From: CAZWUW01 sp964636895
Lineage (GTDB): Bacteria > Bacillota > Thermincolia > Thermincolales > CAZWUW01
Direction: 5' to 3'
NCBI GenBank assembly: GCA_964636895.1
Contig: CAZWUW010000037.1
Coordinates: forward strand, 1 to 28,444
DNA length: 28,444 bases
Part shown: in pieces, positions 20,635 through 28,385 of the stretch
Layout of the letters: each line of letters opens with the position of its first letter
How positions within the stretch are numbered: position 1 is the stretch's first letter
Notes under the pieces: generated by a model
The model's database searches: none
What the model saw: the letters and a program-made list of their open reading frames with translations, nothing else
Told to the model about the DNA's origin: nothing
Translations under genes and position numbers: made by a program

Positions 20635-21849
20635 ATGCATCATATAGCCAAGCGGGTTATCCGCCCCTTCGATGAGTTTTTTCGGCATGAGGCCGCAGGC
20701 GGAATTATTTTATTGATTAATATGGTACTGGCTCTGCTGTGGGTTAACTCATCTATTGGTCATTTATATGAAAAAATATTTACATATCCGCTGACCGTAG
20801 GAATAGGCAAAATCTCACTGACTGAAACCATTCGCTTGTGGATTAATGATTTTTTTATGGCAATTTTCTTTTTTGTCGTTGGGATGGAAATTAAAAGAGA
20901 ACTCCTGGTGGGTGAGCTGAATTCTGTAAAAAAGTCAGCTTTGCCTATTGCCGCCGCTATTGGCGGCATGCTGCTGCCGGCAGGTATCTATGCACTATTC
21001 AATGCCGGGACACCCAGTGCGGCCGGATGGGGTATTCCCATGGCCACGGATATTGCTTTTGCCTTAGGTGTGCTGTCTCTGTTAGGGCGGGGCATACCCC
21101 GGGCGCTGGTGGTTTTTTTAACCGCCACAGCTATTATCGATGATATGGGTGCCGTTTTGGTTATCGCCTTGTTTTATACCGCTAAAATATCCTGGCCGGC
21201 CCTGGCTGCCGGCGGGATCATTCTTTTAGTACTTACAGCATTAAATAGGGCCGGCGTCAGGAGGATATGGTTTTATATTATCCTGGGCCTGTTTTTATGG
21301 CTGGCCTTTTTGAAATCCGGGGTGCACGCCACTATTGCCGGGGTATTGCTGGGCATGACCATACCGGCGAAATCAGGCGGCCAAAACCAGCCTTCGCCTT
21401 TGCAGAAACTGGAGACTGCCTTGCATCCCTGGGTCGCTTTCGGCATTATGCCGGTTTTTGCCCTGGCCAATGCGGGAGTTGAGTTAAGTCTCAATAACCT
21501 GGGGGCGCTTTTGGCCAGCCCGGTAACTGCGGGCATAGTCTTTGGTCTGTTTGTAGGCAAACAGGCTGGTCTTACCGCTTTTTCGTATCTCATGGTACGT
21601 TTGGGGTGGGCGGCTTTGCCGCAGGGCGTTACCTGGAAACATATTTACGGTGTCGGGCTGTTGGCCGGGATAGGTTTTACCATGTCCCTCTTTATTGCCG
21701 GTCTGGCGTTTGAAGACGGCAGCTTGTTAGCCACTGCGAAGACCGCGATTATTATGGCATCGCTGATTTCCGGTATAACCGGCGTAATTATGCTAAAAGT
21801 CATCAGTAAAAGTAAAACAGCAGCGGCTCTGCCAGGCCGTGGACGTTAA
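20635..21849 (+). CDS. nhaA: Na+/H+ antiporter NhaA
   Basis: This 404-residue inner-membrane antiporter exports Na+ (or Li+) in exchange for protons and manages internal pH and sodium. About twelve hydrophobic segments are visible. Asp139 (GIPMATDIAFALGV) and Asp169-Asp170 (ATAIIDDMGAV) match E. coli Asp133 and Asp163-Asp164, with the same spacing, so the ion site looks intact. FFVVGMEIKRELLVGEL and LKSGVHATIAGVLLG are further family motifs. The start ATG follows AGGAGTGATGGGGA. It is a single-gene transcript: c-di-GMP-I riboswitch, terminator, gene, then a terminator at 21848. Control of an antiporter by c-di-GMP would tie sodium and pH balance to the motile/sessile decision; that link is inferred from position. 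Confidence 0.96.
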   Translation: MHHIAKRVIRPFDEFFRHEAAGGIILLINMVLALLWVNSSIGHLYEKIFTYPLTVGIGKISLTETIRLWINDFFMAIFFFVVGMEIKRELLVGELNSVKKSALPIAAAIGGMLLPAGIYALFNAGTPSAAGWGIPMATDIAFALGVLSLLGRGIPRALVVFLTATAIIDDMGAVLVIALFYTAKISWPALAAGGIILLVLTALNRAGVRRIWFYIILGLFLWLAFLKSGVHATIAGVLLGMTIPAKSGGQNQPSPLQKLETALHPWVAFGIMPVFALANAGVELSLNNLGALLASPVTAGIVFGLFVGKQAGLTAFSYLMVRLGWAALPQGVTWKHIYGVGLLAGIGFTMSLFIAGLAFEDGSLLATAKTAIIMASLISGITGVIMLKVISKSKTAAALPGRGR

Positions 21850-21882
21850 GGGGAACCCAGTAAAATAGGGTGCCCTTTTTTT
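21848..21882 (+). terminator. Terminator after nhaA
   Basis: AAGGG...ACCC pairs with GGGT...CCCTT across a small internal loop, followed by seven T's. The stem starts in the stop codon. Confidence 0.8.
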
Positions 21883-21888
21883 GTATAT

Positions 21889-21916
21889 TTGCCCCTGTTT
21901 TGTTACATAGTATAAC
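21889..21916 (+). promoter_or_regulatory. Predicted promoter for the 131-aa gene
   Basis: TTGCCC (21889-21894) and TATAAC (21911-21916) with a 16-nt spacer lie 30 nt before the start codon. Confidence 0.45.
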
Positions 21917-21946
21917 CGTGATGCTGCAAAGAGGTGGTGAAAGCAA

Positions 21947-22342
21947 TTGCGGGATAAAACTATGATCAAGCTGGGGCTTTTATTTATGGCGGTCACTATT
22001 TTTACCGGTGTCAATTATGCCATTGCCGCTTATAATGAAATGATGGGCGAAACGGCGGCTCCGCAAGCTGTGGTTGTTCACCGGAGTCCTACGGGTGAAA
22101 TGGAAATAGGCGTGTTAGGTGAGCGGCTCACCGTCCCTGACCCGGTAGGATTAATAGAAACCCGGTTACCGGCATTGCAGGCCCATATGTCCGGCTGGCA
22201 GGCCAGGATAACTGTCTATCGGGCCAGAGTGTCGGCATGGCGTGACCACGCAGCCGGTTTTCTTGACCCGGCCCTGGATTGGCTAAACCGGTGGTGGCAG
22301 GACAGGCTGCAGCAGCAAAAAAAACCTTTGGTAATGAATTGA
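21947..22342 (+). CDS. Small exported or membrane-anchored protein, unknown
   Basis: The 131-residue protein begins at TTG 21947, after GAGGTGGTG. An N-terminal hydrophobic segment (about 7-27; KLGLLFMAVTIFTGVNYAIA) is a signal peptide or anchor. Residues 28-131 should lie outside the membrane and include an SPTGEMEIGVLGERLTVPD strand region, then a helical part with many Trp/Arg/His residues (MSGWQARITVYRARVSAWRD; ALDWLNRWWQDRLQQQ) that looks amphipathic. No family is recognised. It has its own predicted promoter after the nhaA terminator and lies 69 nt before murJ. An inverted repeat CCCAAAA (22358) / TTTTGGG (22388) between the two could be a weak terminator or leader hairpin. It may be a small cell-envelope protein linked to murJ, by position only. 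Confidence 0.6.
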   Translation: MRDKTMIKLGLLFMAVTIFTGVNYAIAAYNEMMGETAAPQAVVVHRSPTGEMEIGVLGERLTVPDPVGLIETRLPALQAHMSGWQARITVYRARVSAWRDHAAGFLDPALDWLNRWWQDRLQQQKKPLVMN

Positions 22343-22411
22343 TGCTTTTCCAGTCAGCCCAAAAGTGGTATATTTATTAAAGTAGAGTTTTGGGTTGGCG
22401 AAAGGAGCATA

Positions 22412-23974
22412 ATGATGTCCACAGGCAAAAAAGTGGCCAAGGCCGCCGGCTGGCTGATGTTGGCCATGATGATCTCGCGGGTGTTGGGGTATGTGCGGGA
22501 GATCGCCCTGACTACGCAATTCGGTAATACTGCCGCTACCGACGCCTACATAGCGGCCTTTACCATACCGGATCTGTTGTATAATTTGTTGGTGGGCGGT
22601 GCCCTGAGCGCAGCTTTTATACCCGTGTTTTCCAGCTATCTGGCCAAAGACCGGGAAAAGGAAGCTTGGCGTATAGCCAGTACGGTAATTAATCTGGTGT
22701 TGTTGGTAATGGCTGTAAGCATTGTTTTGGGGATGATTTTTACCAGGGAATTAATCCCTTTGGTGGCTTACAAGTTTCGTGGTGAAACCCTGGACCTGAC
22801 GGTGTATTTGACCAGAATTATGTTTCCGGCCTTTATTGTTTTAAGTCTTAACGGTTTGATGATGGGTATCCTGAACTCTTATCAGAACTTCCGGGCACCC
22901 GCTATTGGGGCAATAATATACAATCTGGGGATAATTGTACTGGGGATTTGGTTAGGCCCCAAGTATGGGATTGCAGCTTTTGCTTTCGGGGTGGTGGCCG
23001 GACACATTGGCAATTTTTTGGTGCAAATGCCGGCTCTGTGGAAAAAAGGGCTGGGTTACCAGCCGGTTATTGACCTGGGTCATCCCGGGGTACGGAAAAT
23101 CTTTGTTTTGATGCTGCCGGCAATATTAGCTTTGTCGGCCAGCCAGATTAACCTGATTATCAATCAGAACCTGGCTTCGGCACTGTCGGAAGGCAGTATT
23201 ACCGCCTTGCGTATGGCCAACCGGCTGATGTGGCTGCCGTTGGGAGTTTTTGCCGGATCTATTGCGGTGGCGATTTTTCCTACATTGACAGCCCAGGCTG
23301 CCCGACATGAGCTGGCTGAGTTTAAAAAGACTTTCTCTATGGGCATCCGGTCAATTTTTTTGATTACCATCCCGGCGGGAGCCGGTCTGATTTTCCTGAG
23401 CGTACCAATTGTCAGGCTGCTTTTCCAACAGGGGAAGTTTGGTGCCGATGCAACGGCGGCCACGGCTTATGCCCTGGTGTTCTATGCTATCGGCCTTTTT
23501 GCCCAGTCCGCTATTTGGGTTATCACGCGAGCTTTTTACGCCCTGCATGATACTGTCCGGCCGCTGATTATTGCCATGCTGACCATCGGCTTGAATTTTG
23601 TGCTGAATATTGTGTTGATGGGTCCCATGCAAGAGGGCGGGCTGGCTTTTGCGTATTCTATTACCGGAATTATCAACATGCTGGTATTGTTGTATATGCT
23701 GCGCAGGAAAATAGGCCCCATCGGGGCCAAAAGCCTGTTTAAATCTTTTGTGTTAATTACTGTCGCTTCCTGTATCATGGGAGCGGTTAGTTACGGGGTT
23801 GCCGCTTATGTCGGTGATTACCTGGACCTGGCACATAAAACGAATCAACTGATTCAGGTTGGTACCGCTATTGTCGCAGGACTTTTGGTATATGCAGGGG
23901 CGATTTTTATCTTCCGGCTGGAAGAAGCGGAAATGGTGCTGGGCATGATCAGGCGCAAACTGGGCAGAGCGTGA
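22412..23974 (+). CDS. murJ: Lipid II flippase MurJ (MviN)
   Basis: The 520-residue MOP-superfamily membrane protein moves lipid II across the cytoplasmic membrane for peptidoglycan synthesis. It has about fourteen hydrophobic segments and the family opening MISRVLGYVREIALTTQFGN, followed by ATDAYIAAFTIPDLLYNLLV and GALSAAFIPVFSSYL, all standard MurJ/MviN motifs. Arg residues of the central cavity (LGYVREI) are present. Length is normal. The start ATG at 22412 follows AAAGGAG; a second ATG directly after it is equally possible. In Firmicutes such genes can also serve cell-wall polymer export. The next gene, a small DUF457-like membrane protein, starts 22 nt later and is probably co-transcribed. 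Confidence 0.94.
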   Translation: MMSTGKKVAKAAGWLMLAMMISRVLGYVREIALTTQFGNTAATDAYIAAFTIPDLLYNLLVGGALSAAFIPVFSSYLAKDREKEAWRIASTVINLVLLVMAVSIVLGMIFTRELIPLVAYKFRGETLDLTVYLTRIMFPAFIVLSLNGLMMGILNSYQNFRAPAIGAIIYNLGIIVLGIWLGPKYGIAAFAFGVVAGHIGNFLVQMPALWKKGLGYQPVIDLGHPGVRKIFVLMLPAILALSASQINLIINQNLASALSEGSITALRMANRLMWLPLGVFAGSIAVAIFPTLTAQAARHELAEFKKTFSMGIRSIFLITIPAGAGLIFLSVPIVRLLFQQGKFGADATAATAYALVFYAIGLFAQSAIWVITRAFYALHDTVRPLIIAMLTIGLNFVLNIVLMGPMQEGGLAFAYSITGIINMLVLLYMLRRKIGPIGAKSLFKSFVLITVASCIMGAVSYGVAAYVGDYLDLAHKTNQLIQVGTAIVAGLLVYAGAIFIFRLEEAEMVLGMIRRKLGRA

Positions 23975-23996
23975 TAACCTCTAGGAGGCATACTTA

Positions 23997-24395
23997 TTGT
24001 ACTATTCGACTCACCTGGTAACCGGTGCCGCTGTCGGGATGGTCACCGGCAGTCCGGTCAGGGCTTTTTTCTTTGGATTGCTGAGCCACCTTTTGCTTGA
24101 CGCCATTCCGCATCATGACCACCGCAGGGTGCGCAACTGTGTACTGGATATAGTTAGCGGGACATTGGTTTTTACGTTGCTATTTATCTTTTGGAAGCCT
24201 GACCCGGCAATGCTATGGGGAGCTATAGGCGGTGTCATCCCGGACCTGGAGATTCCGCTTTATTATTTTGGCCTGATCAAGCGTCGGGTTTTTCCGTCCC
24301 ATAACGGCTGGGCACCTCATGCGGGAGCAGCGCCGTTGCGGGGGATATTGATTCAACTGGTGGTTATCTTTTTGGGAGTTTGGATTTTAAGTTGA
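23997..24395 (+). CDS. DUF457/YdjM-like predicted membrane-bound hydrolase
   Basis: The 132-residue protein starts at TTG 23997, 8 nt after AGGAGG. It has roughly four hydrophobic segments and His/Asp-rich motifs: STHLVTGAAVG, LLSHLLLDAIPHHDH and GGVIPDLEI. This is the pattern of DUF457 (YdjM-like) proteins, membrane-embedded putative metal-dependent hydrolases often annotated as LexA-regulated inner-membrane proteins. It is shorter than many members, which may have further helices. Substrate and function are unknown. It sits 22 nt behind murJ, so the two are likely one transcript, and it is followed by hairpins before lepA. Confidence 0.72.
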   Translation: MYYSTHLVTGAAVGMVTGSPVRAFFFGLLSHLLLDAIPHHDHRRVRNCVLDIVSGTLVFTLLFIFWKPDPAMLWGAIGGVIPDLEIPLYYFGLIKRRVFPSHNGWAPHAGAAPLRGILIQLVVIFLGVWILS

Positions 24396-24407
24396 ATACG
24401 ATATTTC

Positions 24408-24463
24408 AAGGTGCTATAATTAAGGGGTTAGGTATTAGCTAACCCTTTAGTGAGCACCTTTTG
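24408..24463 (+). terminator. Nested hairpin and T-tail, probable terminator of the murJ run
   Basis: Outer stem AAGGTGCT (24408-24415) pairs with AGCACCTT (24453-24460). Inside it, TAAGGGGTTAG (24421-24431) pairs with CTAACCCTTTA (24439-24449) with one G-U pair. The T-run after the stem is short (TTTT), so termination may be partial. Confidence 0.55.
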
Positions 24464-24465
24464 TA

Positions 24466-24517
24466 TATGTTAAGGAAATTATGCTTTTTTCAAGCTGTGG
24501 ATAATTTCCTTAACATA
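24466..24517. repeat. 17-bp perfect inverted repeat with 18-nt loop ahead of lepA
   Basis: TATGTTAAGGAAATTAT (24466-24482) is exactly complementary to ATAATTTCCTTAACATA (24501-24517). The loop contains GCTT and AAGC that can pair further. No T-run follows, so it is not a standard terminator. It lies 78 nt before the lepA start. Confidence 0.9.
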
Positions 24518-24595
24518 GGGGCTTATTTAGGATAATTTAACTACCATACATTCGAACATGCTACCTGTTTTTAGAGTTAAGGAGGACGAAAACAA

Positions 24596-26404
24596 ATGGG
24601 AGAGGCCACGCGGCACCAGAAAACAAGAAATTTTTGCATTATTGCCCATATAGACCATGGCAAATCTACCCTGGCAGACCGCCTGATTGAATATACAGGG
24701 GCCTTGACGGAACGGGAAATGGCTGACCAGGTGTTGGACCAGATGGACCTGGAGCGGGAACGGGGCATCACCATCAAGATGCAGGCAGTAAAACTGAATT
24801 ACCGGGCCAGGGACGGGGCGGAGTATATCTTAAACCTCATCGATACCCCCGGCCATGTTGACTTTACTTACGAGGTTTCCCGCAGTTTGGCCGCCTGTGA
24901 AGGCGCGGTGCTGGTAGTGGATGCCGCTCAGGGTATTGAGGCTCAGACGCTGGCCAATGTTTATATGGCTTTGGAGCATGACCTGGAAATTGTGCCGGTG
25001 ATTAATAAAATTGACCTGCCCAGCGCTGAGCCGGAGCGGGTGAAAAAGGAGATTGAGGATGTTATTGGCCTTGATGCCAGCGATGCTGTTCCGGCTTCCG
25101 CTAAAGACGGGATAGGGATAGAGGAAATCTTGGAGCAGATTGTAGCCAAAATTCCCCCGCCCAAGGGAGATGAGACTGCGCCGTTAAAGGCGCTGGTCTT
25201 TGACTCCCACTATGATGCTTATAAAGGGGTTATTGCCTATATCCGGGTGATGGATGGTTCGGTTAAACCCGGTATGAAGGTTAAATTTATGGCCACGAAC
25301 GCGGTTTTTGAAATCAATGAGGTGGGCGTTTTCCGGCCGCACATGACCATGGAGGATGAGCTGGGGGTCGGGGATGTCGGTTTTATCGCCGCCAGTATAA
25401 AAAATGTCCGGGATGTCCGGGTGGGCGATACTGTTACCGGTGCCGCCCGGCCTACGGCCGAAATGCTGCCGGGTTACCGGAAGATAACACCCATGGTGTT
25501 CTGCGGGCTGTTCCCCATCGACGGCGCTGATTACGACGACCTGAGGGATGCCCTGGAAAAGCTGAAACTTAACGATGCTTCCCTGGTTTATGAACCTGAG
25601 AACTCCATTGCCCTGGGTTTCGGTTTCCGCCTGGGTTTTTTGGGCCTGCTGCACATGGAAATAATTCAGGAGCGGCTGGAGCGGGAGTACGGTCTTGACC
25701 TCATCACCACTGCGCCCAGTGTTATTTTCCGGGTCACCAAGACCAATGGCGAGGTGCTGGAGATTTCCAATCCCACTAACCTGCCCCCGGTGCAGAACAT
25801 TGCCGGGATGGAAGAACCATATGTCAAAGGCATGGTTATGGTACCCAACAATTACGTCGGCGCGGTAATGGAACTGTCCCAGGAAAAGCGGGGTATTTTC
25901 AAAAACATGGAATATCTTAGCGAAACGCGGGTCATGCTCACCTATGAATTGCCGCTGACAGAGATTATTTACGACTTTTTTGACCTGCTGAAATCCCGGA
26001 CGAAAGGATACGCGTCCTTTGATTATGAATTCATGAATTATCAGGAATCGGAACTTGTTAAGCTGGATGTGATGGTATCGGGTGAAGTGGTGGACGCGCT
26101 GTCCTGCATTGTACACAAGGACAAGGCCTACAATAAGGGTCGCCTGCTGACTGAAAAACTGAAAGATATCATACCCCGGCAGATGTTTGAAATTCCTATT
26201 CAAGCCGCTATAGGCACGAAAATTGTCGCCCGGGAAACAGTCAAGGCCATACGTAAGAACGTACTGGCCAAGTGTTATGGCGGCGACATCTCCCGGAAGC
26301 GGAAACTGCTGGAAAAGCAGAAGGAAGGTAAAAAGCGCATGAAGCAGGTGGGTAACGTGGAGATTCCCCAGGAGGCGTTCATGGCCGTGCTGAAAATCGA
26401 TTAG
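24596..26404 (+). CDS. lepA: Elongation factor 4 (LepA), ribosomal GTPase
   Basis: This 602-residue translational GTPase binds the ribosome and helps initiation or recovers stalled complexes. The GTPase domain carries G1 AHIDHGKSTLADRL, G2 RGITIKMQA, G3 DTPGHVDFTYEV and G4 NKIDLPSA; then come EF-Tu/EF-G-like domain II, domains III and V (IALGFGFRLGFLGLLHMEII), and the LepA-specific C-terminal domain, whose end has CYGGDISRKRKLLEKQKEGK. Length is exactly that of the family. ATG 24596 follows AAGGAGG. It is monocistronic here with a terminator at 26415. In many relatives hemW follows directly; here about 2 kb of accessory genes come between. Confidence 0.98.
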   Translation: MGEATRHQKTRNFCIIAHIDHGKSTLADRLIEYTGALTEREMADQVLDQMDLERERGITIKMQAVKLNYRARDGAEYILNLIDTPGHVDFTYEVSRSLAACEGAVLVVDAAQGIEAQTLANVYMALEHDLEIVPVINKIDLPSAEPERVKKEIEDVIGLDASDAVPASAKDGIGIEEILEQIVAKIPPPKGDETAPLKALVFDSHYDAYKGVIAYIRVMDGSVKPGMKVKFMATNAVFEINEVGVFRPHMTMEDELGVGDVGFIAASIKNVRDVRVGDTVTGAARPTAEMLPGYRKITPMVFCGLFPIDGADYDDLRDALEKLKLNDASLVYEPENSIALGFGFRLGFLGLLHMEIIQERLEREYGLDLITTAPSVIFRVTKTNGEVLEISNPTNLPPVQNIAGMEEPYVKGMVMVPNNYVGAVMELSQEKRGIFKNMEYLSETRVMLTYELPLTEIIYDFFDLLKSRTKGYASFDYEFMNYQESELVKLDVMVSGEVVDALSCIVHKDKAYNKGRLLTEKLKDIIPRQMFEIPIQAAIGTKIVARETVKAIRKNVLAKCYGGDISRKRKLLEKQKEGKKRMKQVGNVEIPQEAFMAVLKID

Positions 26405-26414
26405 CATTAAAATG

Positions 26415-26444
26415 CCCCGCTCTGTATTAAGGAGCGGGGTTATT
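26415..26444 (+). terminator. Terminator after lepA
   Basis: CCCCGCTC (26415-26422) pairs with GAGCGGGG (26432-26439) around a 9-nt loop, followed by the short T-rich tail TTATT. Confidence 0.75.
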
Positions 26445-26526
26445 ATGTGCAATTTCGCCGCTATGCCTCAAATTGGCGGGAATTTATGAGAGAATAGCAA
26501 GAAGCGATCGGTTAAAGGAGAAAGGC

Positions 26527-26697
26527 ATGGAAATAGCAAATCTCCAGGAGCAAATTAATAAAATTGTGCCACCCAAGCCTGAAGACCCGGTAAAAAGGCT
26601 GAAAAAGGATATTTTTTATGACAGAGACGGTCTAAACCATCTCAAAATGGCCGGACTTAGTAAAAAAGAATTGGATAGAATAGCGCTAAAACTTTGA
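26527..26697 (+). CDS. Small protein of 56 residues, unknown
   Basis: ATG 26527 follows TTAAAGGAG with a 6-nt gap, a good ribosome site. The same frame is open from a TTG at 26473, which would give 74 residues with no clear ribosome site, so the shorter form is preferred. The product is charged and mostly helical (MEIANLQEQINKI; KRLKKDIFYD), ending in GLSKKELDRIALKL. No known family, membrane segment or signal is visible. It lies between the lepA terminator and the convergent Doc toxin gene, with only 21 bases between their stops. It may be part of the accessory insertion, or a remnant of a larger gene. Confidence 0.5.
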   Translation: MEIANLQEQINKIVPPKPEDPVKRLKKDIFYDRDGLNHLKMAGLSKKELDRIALKL

Positions 26698-26718
26698 TGT
26701 CGATAAAATAATTAAATG

Positions 26719-27105
26719 CTAATTAGCCTTGATACAATATCGCGCAAGCCATGTGGATATTTCCTGCCAGCTAATTTCGCCCCTGGCTATTTTTAAAGTA
26801 AACTGAATCATTTCATCCTGAGTAGTTTTCAAGAAAAGGTCATTTTTTCTCAAAAAAAGACCGGCCGCGGCAATTCCTGTTCTTTTGTTACCGTCAATAA
26901 GCGGATGATTCGAGATAATCGAATGTGCCAAAACTGCGGCTTTATCAATTGACGAAGGGTAAGCTTCAGTCCGGGCAAAACCTGCTGAGGGCCGGGCAGC
27001 GGCAGACTGCAGCAGCCCTAAATCTCTGATGCCTGGCGCCCCTCCGGTCTTTTTGATTAACATGTGATGTAGGAAGAGTATTTCCTCAACCGTTAAATGC
27101 TTCAT
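26719..27105 (-). CDS. doc: Doc-type Fic-domain toxin (death on curing)
   Basis: The 128-residue Fic-fold protein carries HPLIDGNKRTG at 67-77, matching the Fic/Doc motif HxFx(D/N)GNKR. Doc of phage P1 phosphorylates EF-Tu and stops translation; full-length Fic enzymes AMPylate instead. The short length and EIxxLHxxLI-type N-terminus (VEEILFLHHMLIKKTGG) fit the Doc group. All core residues (His67, Asp71, Asn73, Lys74, Arg75) are present, so it is probably active. Its ATG overlaps the antitoxin stop as ATGA, the usual layout of a toxin after its antitoxin. Transcription is from the operator-promoter at 27362-27404. Confidence 0.92.
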   Translation of the reverse strand: MKHLTVEEILFLHHMLIKKTGGAPGIRDLGLLQSAAARPSAGFARTEAYPSSIDKAAVLAHSIISNHPLIDGNKRTGIAAAGLFLRKNDLFLKTTQDEMIQFTLKIARGEISWQEISTWLARYCIKAN

Positions 27106-27347
27106 TTGGCCAGTTTCTTTAATGCCACTTCATATTCGGCAATAAACTCTTCCACCATCTCGGCATATTCCTTTGTAATTACCGGTTTTTCCATGATGGG
27201 CAGGGGAGTTAAAATTATCCTGGTGTTATCTTTGTCCAAATCAATAGTAATTTGAGTTCCTTCTTTAATTCCCAGGACTTTTAAAATTTCATTCGGCAGT
27301 GACACCACATGACTGTTTCCGGCTTTAAAAATTTTTCTTACTTCCAT
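27102..27347 (-). CDS. AbrB/MazE-type antitoxin of the Doc pair
   Basis: The 81-residue protein has an N-terminal AbrB/MazE swapped-hairpin DNA-binding domain (about 1-48; VRKIFKAGNSHVVSLPNEIL, LGIKEGTQITI) and an acidic C-terminal helix (MVEEFIAEYEVALKKLAK) that would wrap and block the toxin. The classic P1 Doc partner is Phd; AbrB-fold partners for Doc toxins are also common in Firmicutes. The ATG at 27347 follows GGAGGTAAG on the minus strand. An upstream in-frame ATG at 27416 would put start codons above the operator, so it is not used. The protein should bind the 12-bp palindrome at 27362-27388 and repress its own operon. It overlaps doc by four bases. Confidence 0.9.
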   Translation of the reverse strand: MEVRKIFKAGNSHVVSLPNEILKVLGIKEGTQITIDLDKDNTRIILTPLPIMEKPVITKEYAEMVEEFIAEYEVALKKLAK

Positions 27348-27361
27348 ACTTACCTCCATAC

Positions 27362-27388
27362 GTAATGTTATAACAATTATAACATTAC
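27362..27388 (-). promoter_or_regulatory. Toxin-antitoxin operator: 12-bp perfect inverted repeat
   Basis: GTAATGTTATAA (27362-27373) is the exact complement of TTATAACATTAC (27377-27388) with a CAA spacer. It covers the -10 of the antitoxin promoter, so a bound antitoxin or toxin-antitoxin complex would block RNA polymerase. Confidence 0.85.
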
Positions 27389-27404
27389 CAATAAAATACA
27401 GCAA
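27376..27404 (-). promoter_or_regulatory. Sigma-A promoter of the antitoxin-doc operon
   Basis: On the minus strand TTGCTG (27399-27404) and TATAAT (27376-27381) with a 17-nt spacer. The -10 lies inside the operator palindrome. Confidence 0.75.
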
Positions 27405-27540
27405 CATTTTTTGCAAAAAAAAACAAGGGCGCTTTTCTCTTTGCAGGTCGTAGATGACGTTTTACTCGCCTAGCGGCAAAGAATGCGTGATAGTGTCAAG
27501 AATATATGATAAAATGGTATTGCAGTTTGCTTAGCGTAGC

Positions 27541-27600
27541 CAAAATCACCGCTTTATCAAAAGCGGCAGAGGGAGGCGACGTTTCCGCAAAACCGGCATA
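27541..27600 (+). other. Structured leader of the TVP38-family gene
   Basis: CCGCTTT (27549-27555) pairs with AAAGCGG (27560-27566), followed by a purine-rich GAGGGAGG and a GC-rich stretch ending ACCGGC (27591-27597). Bases 27417-27540 hold no gene and no clear promoter. I recognise no known riboswitch. Confidence 0.35.
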
Positions 27601-27630
27601 ATTAAGTTTTATAATTCAGGATGGGGTAAA

Positions 27631-28317
27631 ATGAGTATTATCGACAAGCTAAAAAGCGAAAAAAAATATGTTTTGTTACTGCTGGTTTTTTTAGCGCTTA
27701 TTGCATATTTATCTATTACTCTGATGCCGATGATTGCTGAGCTAACGAGCAAGCCGGAGAAAATCAGGGATTTTCTGAAGTCATTTGGCAATGCCGGAAT
27801 TTTTGTTTTTTTGTTGTTGCAGGTGTTGCAGGTGGTTATTGCGGCCATACCCGGCGATTTGCTCCATGTTTCAGGTGGTTTTGTCTATGGTGCCTTGTCT
27901 GGGGCGGCCTTGTCTTATGTTGGGGTCATGCTTGGTGCGACCCTGGCATTCTTTATGTCCCGTTTTTTTGGGTACAAGTTAGTCAAAAAATTTGTCGCCG
28001 AAAGCCAGTATGAGCAATTTGGCAGGTTGTTAAACACAAATAAAGCAGGGCTTGGTATGTTTATTATCTGTAGCATACCAGGTATTCCAAAGGATGTTTT
28101 GGCCTATATTGCCGGATTGACGCCGATTGGCTCCTTGCGCTTTCTAAGCATCTATGCGCTGGCAAGAATTCCCGGGATTATAATTTCCGCCAGCATCGGG
28201 GCTAACATTTATGATAGGCATTACATGGACATTGTCATTTCCGGGGGTATAATTGTGGTACTGTTCATCATCGGTTTTTTTGTCAGAGGCAAAATAATTG
28301 GTGGGGAAGCCAAATGA
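27631..28317 (+). CDS. TVP38/TMEM64 (DedA-superfamily, SNARE-associated) membrane protein
   Basis: The 228-residue membrane protein has about six hydrophobic segments: one N-terminal (about 13-33), a re-entrant region with IPGDLLHVSGGFVYG (about 70-84) and GALSGAALSYVGVMLGATLAF, then IPGIPKDVLAYIAGLTP and LARIPGIIISASIG. The two inverted IPG-containing repeats and conserved G/P positions are typical of the VTT/DedA superfamily, whose members move phospholipids or polyprenyl lipid carriers. Which lipid is handled here is unknown. The ATG at 27631 follows AGGATGGGG. It lies between the toxin-antitoxin pair and hemW, with a structured leader of its own. Confidence 0.88.
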   Translation: MSIIDKLKSEKKYVLLLLVFLALIAYLSITLMPMIAELTSKPEKIRDFLKSFGNAGIFVFLLLQVLQVVIAAIPGDLLHVSGGFVYGALSGAALSYVGVMLGATLAFFMSRFFGYKLVKKFVAESQYEQFGRLLNTNKAGLGMFIICSIPGIPKDVLAYIAGLTPIGSLRFLSIYALARIPGIIISASIGANIYDRHYMDIVISGGIIVVLFIIGFFVRGKIIGGEAK

Positions 28318-28385
28318 AAAATATTTAGCAGAAACAGCATATGCCCGATGCAGCATATCAGCCTAATCAGTTGGAGGGTCAAAAA

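Noticed and set aside
25184..26452. A 422-codon open frame on the minus strand across lepA
   Set aside because: It mirrors lepA, whose protein is unmistakable. Its own translation is low in normal motifs and rich in His/Gln, as expected of an antisense frame in GC-biased coding DNA.
27541..27600. Known riboswitch (cobalamin, TPP, c-di-AMP, ZTP, fluoride) before the TVP38-family gene
   Set aside because: None of the conserved core strings of these classes could be found.
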